A stretch of DNA of 64,000 nt from Xanthobacteraceae bacterium (GCA_030041005.1 JASHOR010000041.1:124001-188000), one strand, 5' to 3'; shown: positions 1-8,690, numbered from the stretch's first letter. Translations and numbers: made by a program. Notes: generated by a model from the letters alone, not told the origin.

Positions 1-564
1 CCATCCCCAGGCGCCGGAGCCGTAGCCGCGCGCCTTCACGCGAGTTCCGTAAATATCCTCGACGACATCGCCGTCACCCGCCAGCAACGCTTTTGTCGAG
101 CAGACTTCTGCGCACATCGGCAGTTTTCCCTGAGCCAGCCTGTTGGCGCCGTATTTTTCGTATTCGATTTCGGAATTATTCGGCTCTGGTCCGCCTGCGC
201 AGAAGGTGCATTTATCCATCTTGCCACGTGAACCAAACGCGCCGACGCGAGGATATTGCGGCGCGCCGAACGGACATGCGTAAAAGCAATAACCGCAACC
301 GATACAGAGGTCCTTGTTGTGCAATACGACGCCATCGTCTGTCGTGTAGAAGCAGTTCACCGGGCAGACGGCGGCGCACGGCGCATCTGTGCAATGCATG
401 CATGCCATGGAAACCGATCGTTCGCCGGGTTTCCCATCGTTGATGGTCACGACGCGGCGCCGGTTGATGCCCCACGGCACCTCGTTCTCATTCTTGCAGG
501 CGGTGACGCAAGCGTTGCATTCGATGCAACGGTCAGCATCGCAAAGGAATTTCATTCGCGCCAT
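1..564 (-). CDS. fdhB: Formate dehydrogenase iron-sulfur (beta) subunit, partial
   Basis: Electron-transfer subunit of a membrane-associated formate dehydrogenase; it passes electrons from the molybdenum subunit through several [4Fe-4S] clusters. The reading frame starts at ATG 564 and is open for all 188 codons to the window edge, so the C-terminus is missing. Visible ferredoxin motifs are CIECNACVTACK near residue 13, CMHCTDAPCAAVCP near 54, CIGCGYCFYACP near 87, and a later CTFC plus MCAEVC pair. That four-cluster arrangement is typical of FdoH/FdhB-type subunits. It starts 11 nt after the fdhA stop, so the two are co-transcribed. A cytochrome b gamma subunit would be expected beyond the left edge. 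Frame and family are clear from sequence; the exact paralogue name is not. Confidence 0.93.
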   Translation of the reverse strand, partial: MARMKFLCDADRCIECNACVTACKNENEVPWGINRRRVVTINDGKPGERSVSMACMHCTDAPCAAVCPVNCFYTTDDGVVLHNKDLCIGCGYCFYACPFGAPQYPRVGAFGSRGKMDKCTFCAGGPEPNNSEIEYEKYGANRLAQGKLPMCAEVCSTKALLAGDGDVVEDIYGTRVKARGYGSGAWGW

Positions 565-575
565 GATCGCTCTCC

Positions 576-3464
576 TCAAGCCGCGCTGACCTGGCACAAT
601 GTTGTCTTTGGTTCCTGCATGCCCGTTGCGGGATCGTAGCCGTAAGTCGTGAGCGTATTGGCGCTTTCGCCGAGCACGATCGGATCCGTGCCTGCCGGAT
701 AATTGGCGCGCAAATCCTTGCCGTCGAACCAGCCGCCGAAGTGATATGGCATCCAGACCACGCCCTTTGCGACGCGCCCAGTCACCAGCGCCTTGACTTT
801 GGCCTTGGCGTTAGGCCCGCTTACCCAAATCCAAGCGCCATCCTCGATGCCGCGTGCGGCGGCGTCCGCCGGATTGATCTCGGCGAACATTTCCTGCTGC
901 AACTCCGCGAGCCATTTATTGGAGCGCGTCTCTTCGCCGCTGCCCTCAAATTCGACGATGCGGCCTGTGGTGAACACCAATGGAAAAGCCCGGCTGAGTC
1001 CTTTATCGACGGCTGCCTTCTGCAGCGAAAATCCGATATTGGGCAGACGAAACTGCTTGGCGTCCGGGTAGGTCGAATATTGACTGACAAGTTCCGGACG
1101 CGGCGTGTTGATCGGTTCGCGATGCACCGGAATCGGATCCGGCAAGCCGAACGCGTTCATGCGCGCTTTGGCGTTGCCGTAAGGCACGCAGCCATGCCTG
1201 AGCGCGACGCGGACGATGCCTCCAGACAAATCGGTCGACCACGACACAGTGTCTGTGTTGGCGCCGCCGATCGTCTGGATGGTCACCAGCTCCTCGCTGG
1301 TGAGTTCGCCGTCCCAACCCAGTTTTTTGAGGACCGCATAAGTGAATTCAGGATAGCCGTCCTTGATCTCAGATCCCCTCGAATACGAACCTTCGGCGAG
1401 CAGATTCACGCCACCATATTGGACGCCAAAGCGGGCGCGGAAAGTGCCGCCGCCATCCATAACGTGCCGGCTCGTATCGTACAGATTTGGCGAACCAGGA
1501 TGTTTGAGCGCGGGCTTTCCCCAGCATGGCCACGGCAGCCCGTAATAGTCGCCCTTGCACGGCCCGTCGGTGGCGCGCAGTGTCACCAAATCGAAATCCT
1601 TCTGGTTTGCCATATGTAACTTGATCCGTTCAGGCGATTGCCCGGTATAACCCGTGCTCCATCCGCCGCGGTTTATCTCGCGCAAAATGTCCTCGGGTAC
1701 GGGCCTATCGCCTTCGACCGGGATGTTCTTGAACAGCACGTCGGCAAAGCCGAACTTCTTCGCCATTAGATAAATGATCTGATAGTCATCCTTGGCCTCG
1801 AACAGCGGCGGTACAATCCGCTCACCCCATTGGATCGAGCGATTCGAGGCCACACGCGAGCCGGAGCTTTCGAACTGGGTGCAGGCCGGCAGCAGATAGG
1901 TGCCGTTCTTGCGGCCGGCCTCCACTGACAGCGACGCCCAGGTGGTTGGATGCGGATCGACCACTACCAGTAGGTCGAGCCTGGCCATGCCCTTCATCGC
2001 TTCGGGGATACGACCGATTGCGTTGCTGCCGAAGCCCGTAACCCACAGGGCGCGCACATTATCCTTTTGATCCACTTGCGCCTTAGGCAAGAGCACGGCG
2101 TCGAACCAACGGCTGATCGGCAGGCCCGGGGTTTCCATGTTCTGCTTGGAGTCAAAGCGCGATTGCAGCCAGCCGTAATCGACCTGCCAGACGCGTGCCC
2201 AATGGCGCCACGCCGCCTCGGTCAAACCGTAGTAGAAAGGCAGCGAGGTAACGTCGAGGCCGCAATCGGTCGCTCCCTGGACATTGTCATGGCCGCGGAA
2301 AATGTTGGCTCCCATGCCGGTGCCGCCGACATTGCCGGTGAGCAAGAGCGCGATGGCGGCAGCGCGAACATTAGCCGTGCCGACGCTGTGCTGGGTGACC
2401 CCCATGCACCAGATTAGCGTTGCCGGCTTCTGCGTCGCGAACATCTGCGCCACGCGCTTGAGTTGCTCGCCCGGGACGCCGCTGACGCGCTCGACCTCTT
2501 GCGGCGCCCACTTTTCGATCTCCCTGCGTACGTCGTCGAAACCATAAACGCGTTGCGCGATGAATTCCTTATCCTCCCAGCCGTTCTGCAGGATGTGCCA
2601 CATCATCCCGTAGAACACCGGGATGTCGGTGCCGGGACGCAACCGGACATATTCGCTCGCGTGCGCTGCCGTGCGCGTGAGCCGTGGATCGACCACGATC
2701 AGATTTGCTCGATTGAGCTCAGCACCTTCCAGAATATGCTGTAGCGATACCGGATGCGCCCGCGCCGGGTTGCCGCCCCAGATGAGGATGGTTTTTGAGT
2801 TGCGGATATCATTGTAGCTGTTGGTCATGGCGCCGTAGCCCCAGGTATTGGCAACGCCGGTGACCGTCGTCGAATGGCAGATTCGGGCTTGATGGTCGAC
2901 GTTGTTGCTGCCCCACAGAGCAGCGAATTTACGGAGCAAGTAAGCACCCTCATTGGTCATCTTGGCCGAGCCGAGCCAATAGGCGGCGTCCGGTCCCGAC
3001 TTCTGACGAATGTCCAGAAGCTTGTCGCCGATTTCTGTGATGGCTTGGTTCCACGATATCCGCATCCACTGCCCATCAACGATCTTCATCGGATATTTGA
3101 GGCGACGCTCGCCACTAACCAGTTCGCGCACCGCCGCACCCTTGGCGCAGAACGAGCCGCGATTTATCGGGCTATCCCACGCCGGCTCCTGGCCGATCCA
3201 GACCTCGTTGGCGACCTCGGCCAAAACGGTGCAACCAACTGAACAATGCGTGCAGATGCTCTTGCGGATCGCAACTTCAGCTCCGGCAGGCGGCGGTGGG
3301 CCAGCATCGGCCTTGCGCAGCGCACCAAGCGAAAGAGCACCGAGTGTCGTTAGCCCGCCAACGCCTGAGCGGCGCAGGAACGTTCGCCGATCAAGACCCG
3401 CCGAAGCCGCTTGGGTGATAGAGGCGACTTTACGCGAACGACGCTCGTCTCGCTTGATCAGCAC
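576..3464 (-). CDS. fdhA: Formate dehydrogenase catalytic (alpha) subunit, Mo/W-bis-MGD, TAT-exported
   Basis: Oxidises formate to CO2 at a molybdenum or tungsten bis-pterin centre. The 962-residue protein starts at a GTG behind a GAGAGG ribosome site. A twin-arginine signal lies at residues 25-34 (DRRTFLRRSG), so the mature enzyme faces the periplasm. The N-terminal [4Fe-4S] motif uses Cys71, Cys74, Cys78 and Cys106. The metal-ligand position is Cys196 followed by His197 (QARICHSTTV), so this is a cysteine rather than a selenocysteine enzyme; the adjacent His is the expected catalytic partner. The molybdopterin dinucleotide-binding C-terminal domain is complete. Its neighbours are fdhB downstream, and a TAT micro-protein and a TorD-type chaperone upstream, a common FDH assembly cluster. 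Confidence 0.95.
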   Translation of the reverse strand: MLIKRDERRSRKVASITQAASAGLDRRTFLRRSGVGGLTTLGALSLGALRKADAGPPPPAGAEVAIRKSICTHCSVGCTVLAEVANEVWIGQEPAWDSPINRGSFCAKGAAVRELVSGERRLKYPMKIVDGQWMRISWNQAITEIGDKLLDIRQKSGPDAAYWLGSAKMTNEGAYLLRKFAALWGSNNVDHQARICHSTTVTGVANTWGYGAMTNSYNDIRNSKTILIWGGNPARAHPVSLQHILEGAELNRANLIVVDPRLTRTAAHASEYVRLRPGTDIPVFYGMMWHILQNGWEDKEFIAQRVYGFDDVRREIEKWAPQEVERVSGVPGEQLKRVAQMFATQKPATLIWCMGVTQHSVGTANVRAAAIALLLTGNVGGTGMGANIFRGHDNVQGATDCGLDVTSLPFYYGLTEAAWRHWARVWQVDYGWLQSRFDSKQNMETPGLPISRWFDAVLLPKAQVDQKDNVRALWVTGFGSNAIGRIPEAMKGMARLDLLVVVDPHPTTWASLSVEAGRKNGTYLLPACTQFESSGSRVASNRSIQWGERIVPPLFEAKDDYQIIYLMAKKFGFADVLFKNIPVEGDRPVPEDILREINRGGWSTGYTGQSPERIKLHMANQKDFDLVTLRATDGPCKGDYYGLPWPCWGKPALKHPGSPNLYDTSRHVMDGGGTFRARFGVQYGGVNLLAEGSYSRGSEIKDGYPEFTYAVLKKLGWDGELTSEELVTIQTIGGANTDTVSWSTDLSGGIVRVALRHGCVPYGNAKARMNAFGLPDPIPVHREPINTPRPELVSQYSTYPDAKQFRLPNIGFSLQKAAVDKGLSRAFPLVFTTGRIVEFEGSGEETRSNKWLAELQQEMFAEINPADAAARGIEDGAWIWVSGPNAKAKVKALVTGRVAKGVVWMPYHFGGWFDGKDLRANYPAGTDPIVLGESANTLTTYGYDPATGMQEPKTTLCQVSAA

Positions 3465-3473
3465 CGCAACCTC

Positions 3474-3692
3474 TCATTTTGGGTAACGATTGACGCGGTA
3501 ATAGGCCTGGACTTCACGCGAGTTCGGCTGGTAGAGCGCCTTGAGCTTGTCGTCCTTGTGGACGGCATCCGCCGCTTGGATGGCAAGCCGAGGAACGGCG
3601 GCTGCTCCGGCGCCGGCGCCGAGCGCGAGCAAAACGTCGCGCCGCCGCGTCGCTTTCCTGATCGTCGCCTTGGTCTGCGTCGACCTTTTCAT
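3474..3692 (-). CDS. Small twin-arginine protein of formate dehydrogenase region
   Basis: A 72-residue protein, starting MKRSTQTKATIRKATRRRD. The TRRRDVLLALGAGAGAAAV stretch is a twin-arginine signal, leaving a mature part of about 40 residues ending in YYRVNRYPK. Small proteins of this design, with a TAT signal and a conserved YY-xVNRYPK-like end, are regularly found between the TorD-like chaperone and fdhA in bacterial FDH operons; their biochemical role is unknown. The longer upstream reading frame overlaps the chaperone gene and has no support, so I place the start at 3692 behind a GGGAG site. It ends 9 nt before the fdhA GTG. Confidence 0.85.
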   Translation of the reverse strand: MKRSTQTKATIRKATRRRDVLLALGAGAGAAAVPRLAIQAADAVHKDDKLKALYQPNSREVQAYYRVNRYPK

Positions 3693-3705
3693 CCCGACGG
3701 TCTCC

Positions 3706-4323
3706 CTATGCTGCGAATTTGAAGGCTTGGCCTTCGATAGACACGAAACATCGCCCCACGAGGCCAACGCACCGATAGAACTGCGCCGCCGGCGCCTGTT
3801 CGAGATCCGCGAAAAACCGGCCAAGCCACGGGGCAACATGGCTGCCGAATATCTCGCGATCCGCGCTGGCCGGCGTGTCGAAGCGTCCATCAATTAATGA
3901 CGCCATGATCTCGCACAGGATCGCGGCGTGATCTTCAGGCTCCCCGCAGACCCGCACAGGCGCAATCCCGAGCCGCGACAGGTCGGCGCGCAGCCGCGCC
4001 AACGGCCGATCATGCAAGGCACCGGCAAGATAGTAAGAACCGTAAGGTAGAAGAACACCACGGCCGACACCGACGAACAGATCGAAAAACTCGCGTTCGA
4101 CTTTTTCGGGCCGCGCATTTGCCGCGGCGACGGCAAGTTGCCTGTGCGCAAACCCGAGGAGAGATTCGTCGGCTTCCAGCAGCGCAAGCTGCCTCAGCAA
4201 ACCGGCATCGGGCGCCTTGGCGAGCAAAACCGCAAGCAACGCATATTCCCGGGCACGGGCGCACTCGATCTCGTCGCCGGCGATCGCGGATCGACCCGAG
4301 TGCACCGTTGGCTGCATATCCAT
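3706..4323 (-). CDS. TorD/DmsD-family redox enzyme maturation chaperone
   Basis: Cytoplasmic chaperone expected to bind the TAT signal or apo form of FdhA and hold it until cofactor insertion is complete. The 205-residue all-helical protein carries the family signature FFDLFVGVGRGVLLPYGSYY followed by LHDRPLARLRADLSRLGI (residues about 80-120) and EPEDHAAILCEIMASL. It is the first gene of the minus-strand FDH cluster, 13 nt upstream of the TAT micro-protein. The start at ATG 4323 has another in-frame ATG two codons later, so it could be shifted slightly. I see no FixK-type box directly upstream; two palindromic repeats lie there instead. Confidence 0.85.
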   Translation of the reverse strand: MDMQPTVHSGRSAIAGDEIECARAREYALLAVLLAKAPDAGLLRQLALLEADESLLGFAHRQLAVAAANARPEKVEREFFDLFVGVGRGVLLPYGSYYLAGALHDRPLARLRADLSRLGIAPVRVCGEPEDHAAILCEIMASLIDGRFDTPASADREIFGSHVAPWLGRFFADLEQAPAAQFYRCVGLVGRCFVSIEGQAFKFAA

Positions 4324-4389
4324 GGCCCAAACCCGGCTTTTTTAAATATTGTATGCGCGTGTCATCGACGGTCACCTAAGGGAATCTAC

Positions 4390-4477
4390 CTAGTGTCCCG
4401 ATTCCGAAGTTCGCATCATTATGCGGTACCCTCGTTTGCGAACTTCGTTTGCGAACTTCGGATTCGAAGGATACTAG
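4390..4477. repeat. Palindromic MITE-like repeat A (CTAG-ended)
   Basis: An imperfect inverted repeat bounded by CTAG. The left arm begins CTAGTGTCCCGATTCCGAAG and the right arm is its near complement ending at 4477. Inside, GTTTGCGAACTTC occurs twice in tandem (about 4434-4459). The ends and overall design match repeat B directly beside it, so both are probably copies of one family. CTAG ends would suit an element that inserts at TA. No ORF is inside. Confidence 0.6.
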
Positions 4478-4489
4478 CAACTTATTGAT

Positions 4490-4568
4490 CTAGTGTGGCT
4501 TTGGTTCAGAAGTCCGCATGACGAGGTTCACGGCAGGAATGATGCGGACTTCTGAACCGCCACACTAG
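4490..4568. repeat. Palindromic MITE-like repeat B (CTAG-ended)
   Basis: A long hairpin of 79 nt. The left arm CTAGTGTGGCTTTGGTTCAG and onward (AAGTCCGCAT) is mirrored by ATGCGGACTTCTGAACCGCC then ACACTAG; the arms match over about 27 bp with a small bulge. The right end touches the stop codon of the DUF3306 gene (4569-4571). It has the form of a non-autonomous transposon (MITE) or a REP-type element and could also act as a terminator for the convergent-facing gene. Confidence 0.7.
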
Positions 4569-5069
4569 CTAAAGCTGTCTTGTCGGCTTTGCTGCAGCCA
4601 TATCGGCCTCGTTATCCAGACTGCTGCGTATAATATCATCGCGATTTTCAGAAGCGTGGCTGGCTTGCGAACCGGTCTGCGGCGGCGATCCATGTTGCGG
4701 ATCATCGCCGATCAGCGCGGATATCAGCCGTCGCAGGTCGGGCGTCAGATCAACAGGACCAAATCCGGGAATTTCATCCGGCTTCATGAAATCCCACTGG
4801 TTGTCGGCAATGCCGATAAAATCTCGGATCGTCGGATCAATGACCCAGGCGCGCCGGAGGGCCGTTCGTGCCAGGTCCAACGGAACGCCGGGCGCCAGAA
4901 AGGCGCGAACGTCGCTTGCCGCCTGGATTGATTCGATCGGCGGCAGGCTCGCGGGATTGAAGACGGGAGGCCTGTCGTTCGACGCGGCGTCGGCGCCACA
5001 CTCTGTCGCGCGCTTACGACGAGACCAGCGCAAGAGAAATCTCTCAATAGATGTCTCGGAATCACTCAT
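4569..5069 (-). CDS. DUF3306 protein of formate dehydrogenase cluster
   Basis: A 166-residue protein starting MSDSETSIERFLLRWSRRKR. The core motif LPPIESIQAASDVRAFLAPG, then VPLDLARTALRRAWVIDP, TIRDFIGIADNQWDFMKP and PGFGPVDL, is that of DUF3306, a family of unknown biochemical function that travels with formate dehydrogenase operons. The tail is low-complexity and charged. The start is chosen at 5069 because conservation begins there; no strong ribosome site is visible, and upstream ATGs at 5087 and 5156 remain possible. A FixK-type box is centred about 80 nt upstream and shared with the divergent polyferredoxin gene. Without biochemical data its role is unknown; assembly of the FDH complex is an inference from context. 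Confidence 0.8.
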   Translation of the reverse strand: MSDSETSIERFLLRWSRRKRATECGADAASNDRPPVFNPASLPPIESIQAASDVRAFLAPGVPLDLARTALRRAWVIDPTIRDFIGIADNQWDFMKPDEIPGFGPVDLTPDLRRLISALIGDDPQHGSPPQTGSQASHASENRDDIIRSSLDNEADMAAAKPTRQL

Positions 5070-5142
5070 GGCGCGCCGGCGGATCATGTTCGAGCGCAGT
5101 CTGTTGATGCACCTTTGTTTATCAGGGCGTCCCATCGTATCT

Positions 5143-5156
5143 TTGATTATTATCAA
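5143..5156. promoter_or_regulatory. FixK/FNR-type box TTGAT-N4-ATCAA
   Basis: TTGATTATTATCAA, a perfect 5-bp-arm palindrome in the divergent gap between the DUF3306 gene (74 nt away) and the polyferredoxin gene (45 nt away). Its spacing suits control of the plus-strand gene and possibly both. Confidence 0.75.
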
Positions 5157-5201
5157 GTTTTATCAAGCCGACGGCGAGCACTATCTGGCGGGATAAAATC
5201 G

Positions 5202-7229
5202 ATGACCCAAGATCCAAAACAAATCCTGCTTTGCTCCTGCGACGGGACAATGCCGCTCGACGCCGATACTGTACGTCGCAACTGCCGCGGCGCTGACGTC
5301 AAGACTGCACGGCAACTGTGTCGCGCCGAAATCGAGCTTTTTCGTCAGGCCGCGGAGAGCGGCACTCCGCTTCTCGTCGCCTGCACGCAGGAGGCACCGC
5401 AGTTTGCCGCTGTAACCCGGCAAACAGGCAGTGCGGCTCGTTTCGTCAATCTTCGCGAGACCGCTGGCTGGTCAAACGAGGCTTGTGACGCTGGCGCCAA
5501 AATGGCGGCGCTGATCGTGGCCGCCAGCGAGGCCGAACCTGAAGTCGGCTTCGTCCGCTTGTCGAGCGACGGCCGCGTTCTTATCTACGGCCGCGATGAG
5601 CAAGCCATCGAGGCGGGTTTGCTTCTTAAGGAGCGCCTCGATGTCACAGTCCTGCTCAGCAGAGCTGCCGACATTGTACCGCGCCGCGTCAACGACTTTC
5701 CTATTGCAAAAGGCCAGATCTGCTCAGCGTCCGGGCATCTCGGTGTATTCAAAGTGACTGTGGACGACTTCGTCCTGGCGGCGCCGTCATCGCGTACCCA
5801 ACTCGATTTCGAATCCGGCCGGGGCAGCGTGGAACTGCAGTGCGATATCATTCTTGACGTTTCAGGAAACACGCCGTTGTTTCCAGCGCTTGACCTTCGC
5901 GACGGTTATGTACGCGCCGATCCGGGTAATCCGGCCGCTGTTCTGCGTGCGGCCTTCAAGGCACGTGACTTGGTCGGCACTTTCGACAAGCCGCGCTATG
6001 TCACCCTTACGGAAAGCCTGTGCGCCCATTCCCGCTCACGCATCGTAGGCTGCCGCCGCTGCCTCGATCTATGCCCCACCGGCGCTATTGCGTCAGCAGG
6101 CGATCACGTCGCCATTGATCCTTACCTCTGTGCCGGCTGCGGTCAATGCGCCGCCGCCTGCCCGACTGGCGCCGCTGCTTACGCGTTGCCGCCGGCCGAT
6201 GCGCTTATGCGCAAATTGCGCGCGATGTTGACGGTCTATCGGGAAGCCGGCGGCACGAATCCCGTTCTGCTGCTACATGACGGCGAGCATGGCAGCGATC
6301 TGATCGATGCGCTTGCCCGGCATGGTGCTGGACTGCCGGCCAACGTGCTGCCGCTTGTTCTCAATGAGATGACGCAAATCGGGATCGAAGCCATCGCTGC
6401 AGCGTTCGCTTACGGGACAAGCGATGTGCGCTTATTGGTCAGAGCCAAACCGCGTCATGATCTTGCTGGGCTGCGGGAGACTGTTGCGCTTGTCCAGCCT
6501 ATCCTCGGCGCCCTCGGCTACGGCTCGCTGGGGATTATTGAAACCGACGATCCGGATGCGCTCGGCGGTGCGCTACGCGAGATCGATCCGCACGTACCGA
6601 CGGCAAGGCCGGCGAGCTTTATGCCCGTCGGGCTGAAGCGCGAAGTGTTGCAACTTGCGCTTCGCGCCCTCCATGACGCAGCGCCGACGCCGACGCATAG
6701 CGTGGTGCTACCAGCGGGTGCGCCGTTCGGCGCGGTCGAAATCGACGCGCCTGGCTGCACGTTGTGCCTAGCCTGCGTCGCCGCGTGTCCGACCGGCGCC
6801 TTGAGTGACGATCCGGAACGGCCCCTGTTGCGCTTTACCGAAAATTCTTGCGTGCAGTGCGGCCTTTGCAAGGCGACTTGCCCGGAAAAGGTCATCACGT
6901 TGATCGCGCGTGTCGATTTTGACGCCGCAACGGCGCCACCACGCATCCTCAAGGAAGAAGAGCCTTTCAGCTGCATCAGATGCGGCAATCCGTTCGGTGT
7001 CAGGAGCACTGTCGAGCGCGTGATCACCCAACTTGCCGGACGGCATTGGATGTATGCCAGCGATTCGCGCCGCCTCGACCTGCTTAAGATGTGCGATGAC
7101 TGTCGCATCGCCGCTGTGACCGAACAGGACTTCGATCCTCATGGCGCCCCACCACGACCGAACGTGCGCACTTCCGATGAGTATTTGCGCGAACGCGAGC
7201 GGCCGGACAGAAAGGATTCCAAGCAGTAA
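5202..7229 (+). CDS. Polyferredoxin-like 4Fe-4S protein associated with formate dehydrogenase
   Basis: A 675-residue cytoplasmic iron-sulfur protein, start at ATG 5202 (MTQDPKQILL). The N-terminal half includes CSCDGTMP and a region resembling heterodisulfide-reductase/CoB-type electron carriers. Two ferredoxin motifs follow near residues 283 and 309 (CRRCLDLCPTGA, CAGCGQCAAACPTGA) and two more near 517 and 548 (CTLCLACVAACPTGA, CVQCGLCKATCPEK). CIRCG and CDDC occur near 590 and 633. Proteins like this are common next to DUF3306 and TorD genes in FDH loci and probably move electrons between FDH and soluble carriers; the partner is not known. A FixK-type box lies 45 nt upstream, so expression is probably low-oxygen induced. 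Confidence 0.85.
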   Translation: MTQDPKQILLCSCDGTMPLDADTVRRNCRGADVKTARQLCRAEIELFRQAAESGTPLLVACTQEAPQFAAVTRQTGSAARFVNLRETAGWSNEACDAGAKMAALIVAASEAEPEVGFVRLSSDGRVLIYGRDEQAIEAGLLLKERLDVTVLLSRAADIVPRRVNDFPIAKGQICSASGHLGVFKVTVDDFVLAAPSSRTQLDFESGRGSVELQCDIILDVSGNTPLFPALDLRDGYVRADPGNPAAVLRAAFKARDLVGTFDKPRYVTLTESLCAHSRSRIVGCRRCLDLCPTGAIASAGDHVAIDPYLCAGCGQCAAACPTGAAAYALPPADALMRKLRAMLTVYREAGGTNPVLLLHDGEHGSDLIDALARHGAGLPANVLPLVLNEMTQIGIEAIAAAFAYGTSDVRLLVRAKPRHDLAGLRETVALVQPILGALGYGSLGIIETDDPDALGGALREIDPHVPTARPASFMPVGLKREVLQLALRALHDAAPTPTHSVVLPAGAPFGAVEIDAPGCTLCLACVAACPTGALSDDPERPLLRFTENSCVQCGLCKATCPEKVITLIARVDFDAATAPPRILKEEEPFSCIRCGNPFGVRSTVERVITQLAGRHWMYASDSRRLDLLKMCDDCRIAAVTEQDFDPHGAPPRPNVRTSDEYLRERERPDRKDSKQ

Positions 7230-7239
7230 ATTGCGGATT

Positions 7240-7253
7240 TTGATTTACCTCAA
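7240..7253 (+). promoter_or_regulatory. FixK/FNR-type box
   Basis: TTGATTTACCTCAA, TTGA-N6-TCAA, 63 nt upstream of the start at 7317 and 10 nt after the polyferredoxin stop. It would give the next two genes a promoter of their own. Confidence 0.65.
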
Positions 7254-7316
7254 GATCTCTGCTGGCTTAGCCGTTCATTGACTTAGGAAGACGAGGGAGT
7301 TGGCTCAGGCTCAGCA

Positions 7317-7676
7317 ATGATGAAACCGATCGTAGACAAAGCCGAGATTGCGCTCGAATACCCAGACAAATTCTACGTAGGCACATTCGAGCGATCTTCG
7401 GGCTTCGAAGCACATTTGGACGAGACGGGTATTGCGCTCACGTTATACCATCGCGGCACCGAAAATGAGCGCAAATCAGTGCACATGCACATCAACTATG
7501 GCCTTTTTGCCGACATCCTGCGCGATCTGACACAAACCGTTTCAGCCATGCCATTTGAAGACGAAACGCACCGCGAAGCGATAGCCGAGGCGGCCCGGGC
7601 GTTAAGTTCGGCGCTGCGAGTACCGTCACGACCGGCTCAAAGCAACAAAGCCGAGCGTGCCAACGGCAAACGGTAG
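7317..7676 (+). CDS. Conserved hypothetical protein, FDH-linked
   Basis: A 119-residue soluble protein that I do not recognise. It has alternating beta-strand-like segments (KFYVGTFERSSGFEAHLDET, GIALTLYHRG) and a helical end, with no cysteines, membrane segment or signal peptide. It lies between the polyferredoxin-like gene and the UbiA-family gene on the same strand and carries its own FixK-type box. Two ATGs are adjacent (7317 and 7320); either could start. Function unknown; the context suggests a role in low-oxygen formate metabolism, but that is guilt by association only. Confidence 0.7.
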   Translation: MMKPIVDKAEIALEYPDKFYVGTFERSSGFEAHLDETGIALTLYHRGTENERKSVHMHINYGLFADILRDLTQTVSAMPFEDETHREAIAEAARALSSALRVPSRPAQSNKAERANGKR

Positions 7677-7742
7677 ACTTGCAGGGGGCACCCGATTATA
7701 GCTGCGGAATAATTGCGCTCTTTCGCTTCGTCGTGAGGGCCC

Positions 7743-8690
7743 ATGCTCGACGCCTCCAAGCCTTCGCGGCGTGATCTCTGGATTCATTGGTTGGTTTATC
7801 CCGGGCACTCGCTGCCGACCGCCGCTGCGCCGGTCTTTGTGGCCATGGGGCTGGCGATTCACGATCACGTCTTCGCGTTTATTCCAGCGCTGATAGGATT
7901 TGCCGCGAGCTGGCTCATTCATATCGGCGGCCTTTTCGCCGATAATTACCAGCTTGTTGTGCGGCATCCCACGGTCGACGAGCATCCCGAATTGCTCGAA
8001 GCCCTCAGAGATGGAACGCTCACGTTAAGCGACATGCGATGGGCCATCGCGATTTGCTTCGGGTTTGCGGCACTGACCGGCCCCTACCTGCTGGAGGTTG
8101 CTGGAACGCCCGTCATCGCAATTGGCTTGCTTGGCATGATCGGGAGCCTCATCTATTCATCCGGTCCATTCCCTTTCGCCAAACACGGCCTTTCCGACAT
8201 CCACTTCTTCTTCATGTTTGGCGTGCTCGCACCGGCCGCCGCCTATTACGTGCAGATGGCATCGCATAGCCAGCTATCGTCGAGCTGGGATCTCCTACTT
8301 TATCACATGCCGCTACGAGCCTTTTTGGTTGGGATGCCGCTAGGCGCGTTCGCGGTCAACATCCTCATTATTGACGACATCAGGGACCGCGCCTTTGACC
8401 AGGTGAAGGGCTGGCGCACTGGACCACTCCGTTTCGGCATCGCCTGGAGTCGAATAGAATACGGATTGCTCTCAGCGTTCATCTACCTCATTCCATTCTG
8501 GTTTTGGCTGAAATGGGGCTTAAGCGCATGGGTGCTGTTGCCGCTTCTGACAATGCCATTCGCCACTGTAATCGCGCGGGGCGTGCTCAAGCAGGAAAAC
8601 CCCGTCAGGTTGCTGCCGCTGACGCCTATGGCCGCCTTGCTCTGTCTGGTCTATTCGCTGTTGTTGACGACTGGCATCGCGCTATCATGA
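7743..8690 (+). CDS. UbiA-family prenyltransferase (MenA-like), membrane
   Basis: A 315-residue integral membrane protein with about eight hydrophobic segments. The two aspartate-rich motifs of the UbiA superfamily are recognisable: GLFADNYQLVVRHPTVDE near residue 63, a relaxed NDxxD motif, and NILIIDDIRDRAFDQVKGWR near 204. These bind Mg-diphosphate in enzymes that attach an isoprenoid tail to an aromatic acceptor. It looks closer to the 1,4-dihydroxy-2-naphthoate polyprenyltransferase (MenA) type than to UbiA proper. If so, it would make a low-potential quinone; no other menaquinone gene is in view. It begins 66 nt after the hypothetical gene and may share its promoter. Substrate is inferred, not shown. 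Confidence 0.8.
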   Translation: MLDASKPSRRDLWIHWLVYPGHSLPTAAAPVFVAMGLAIHDHVFAFIPALIGFAASWLIHIGGLFADNYQLVVRHPTVDEHPELLEALRDGTLTLSDMRWAIAICFGFAALTGPYLLEVAGTPVIAIGLLGMIGSLIYSSGPFPFAKHGLSDIHFFFMFGVLAPAAAYYVQMASHSQLSSSWDLLLYHMPLRAFLVGMPLGAFAVNILIIDDIRDRAFDQVKGWRTGPLRFGIAWSRIEYGLLSAFIYLIPFWFWLKWGLSAWVLLPLLTMPFATVIARGVLKQENPVRLLPLTPMAALLCLVYSLLLTTGIALS

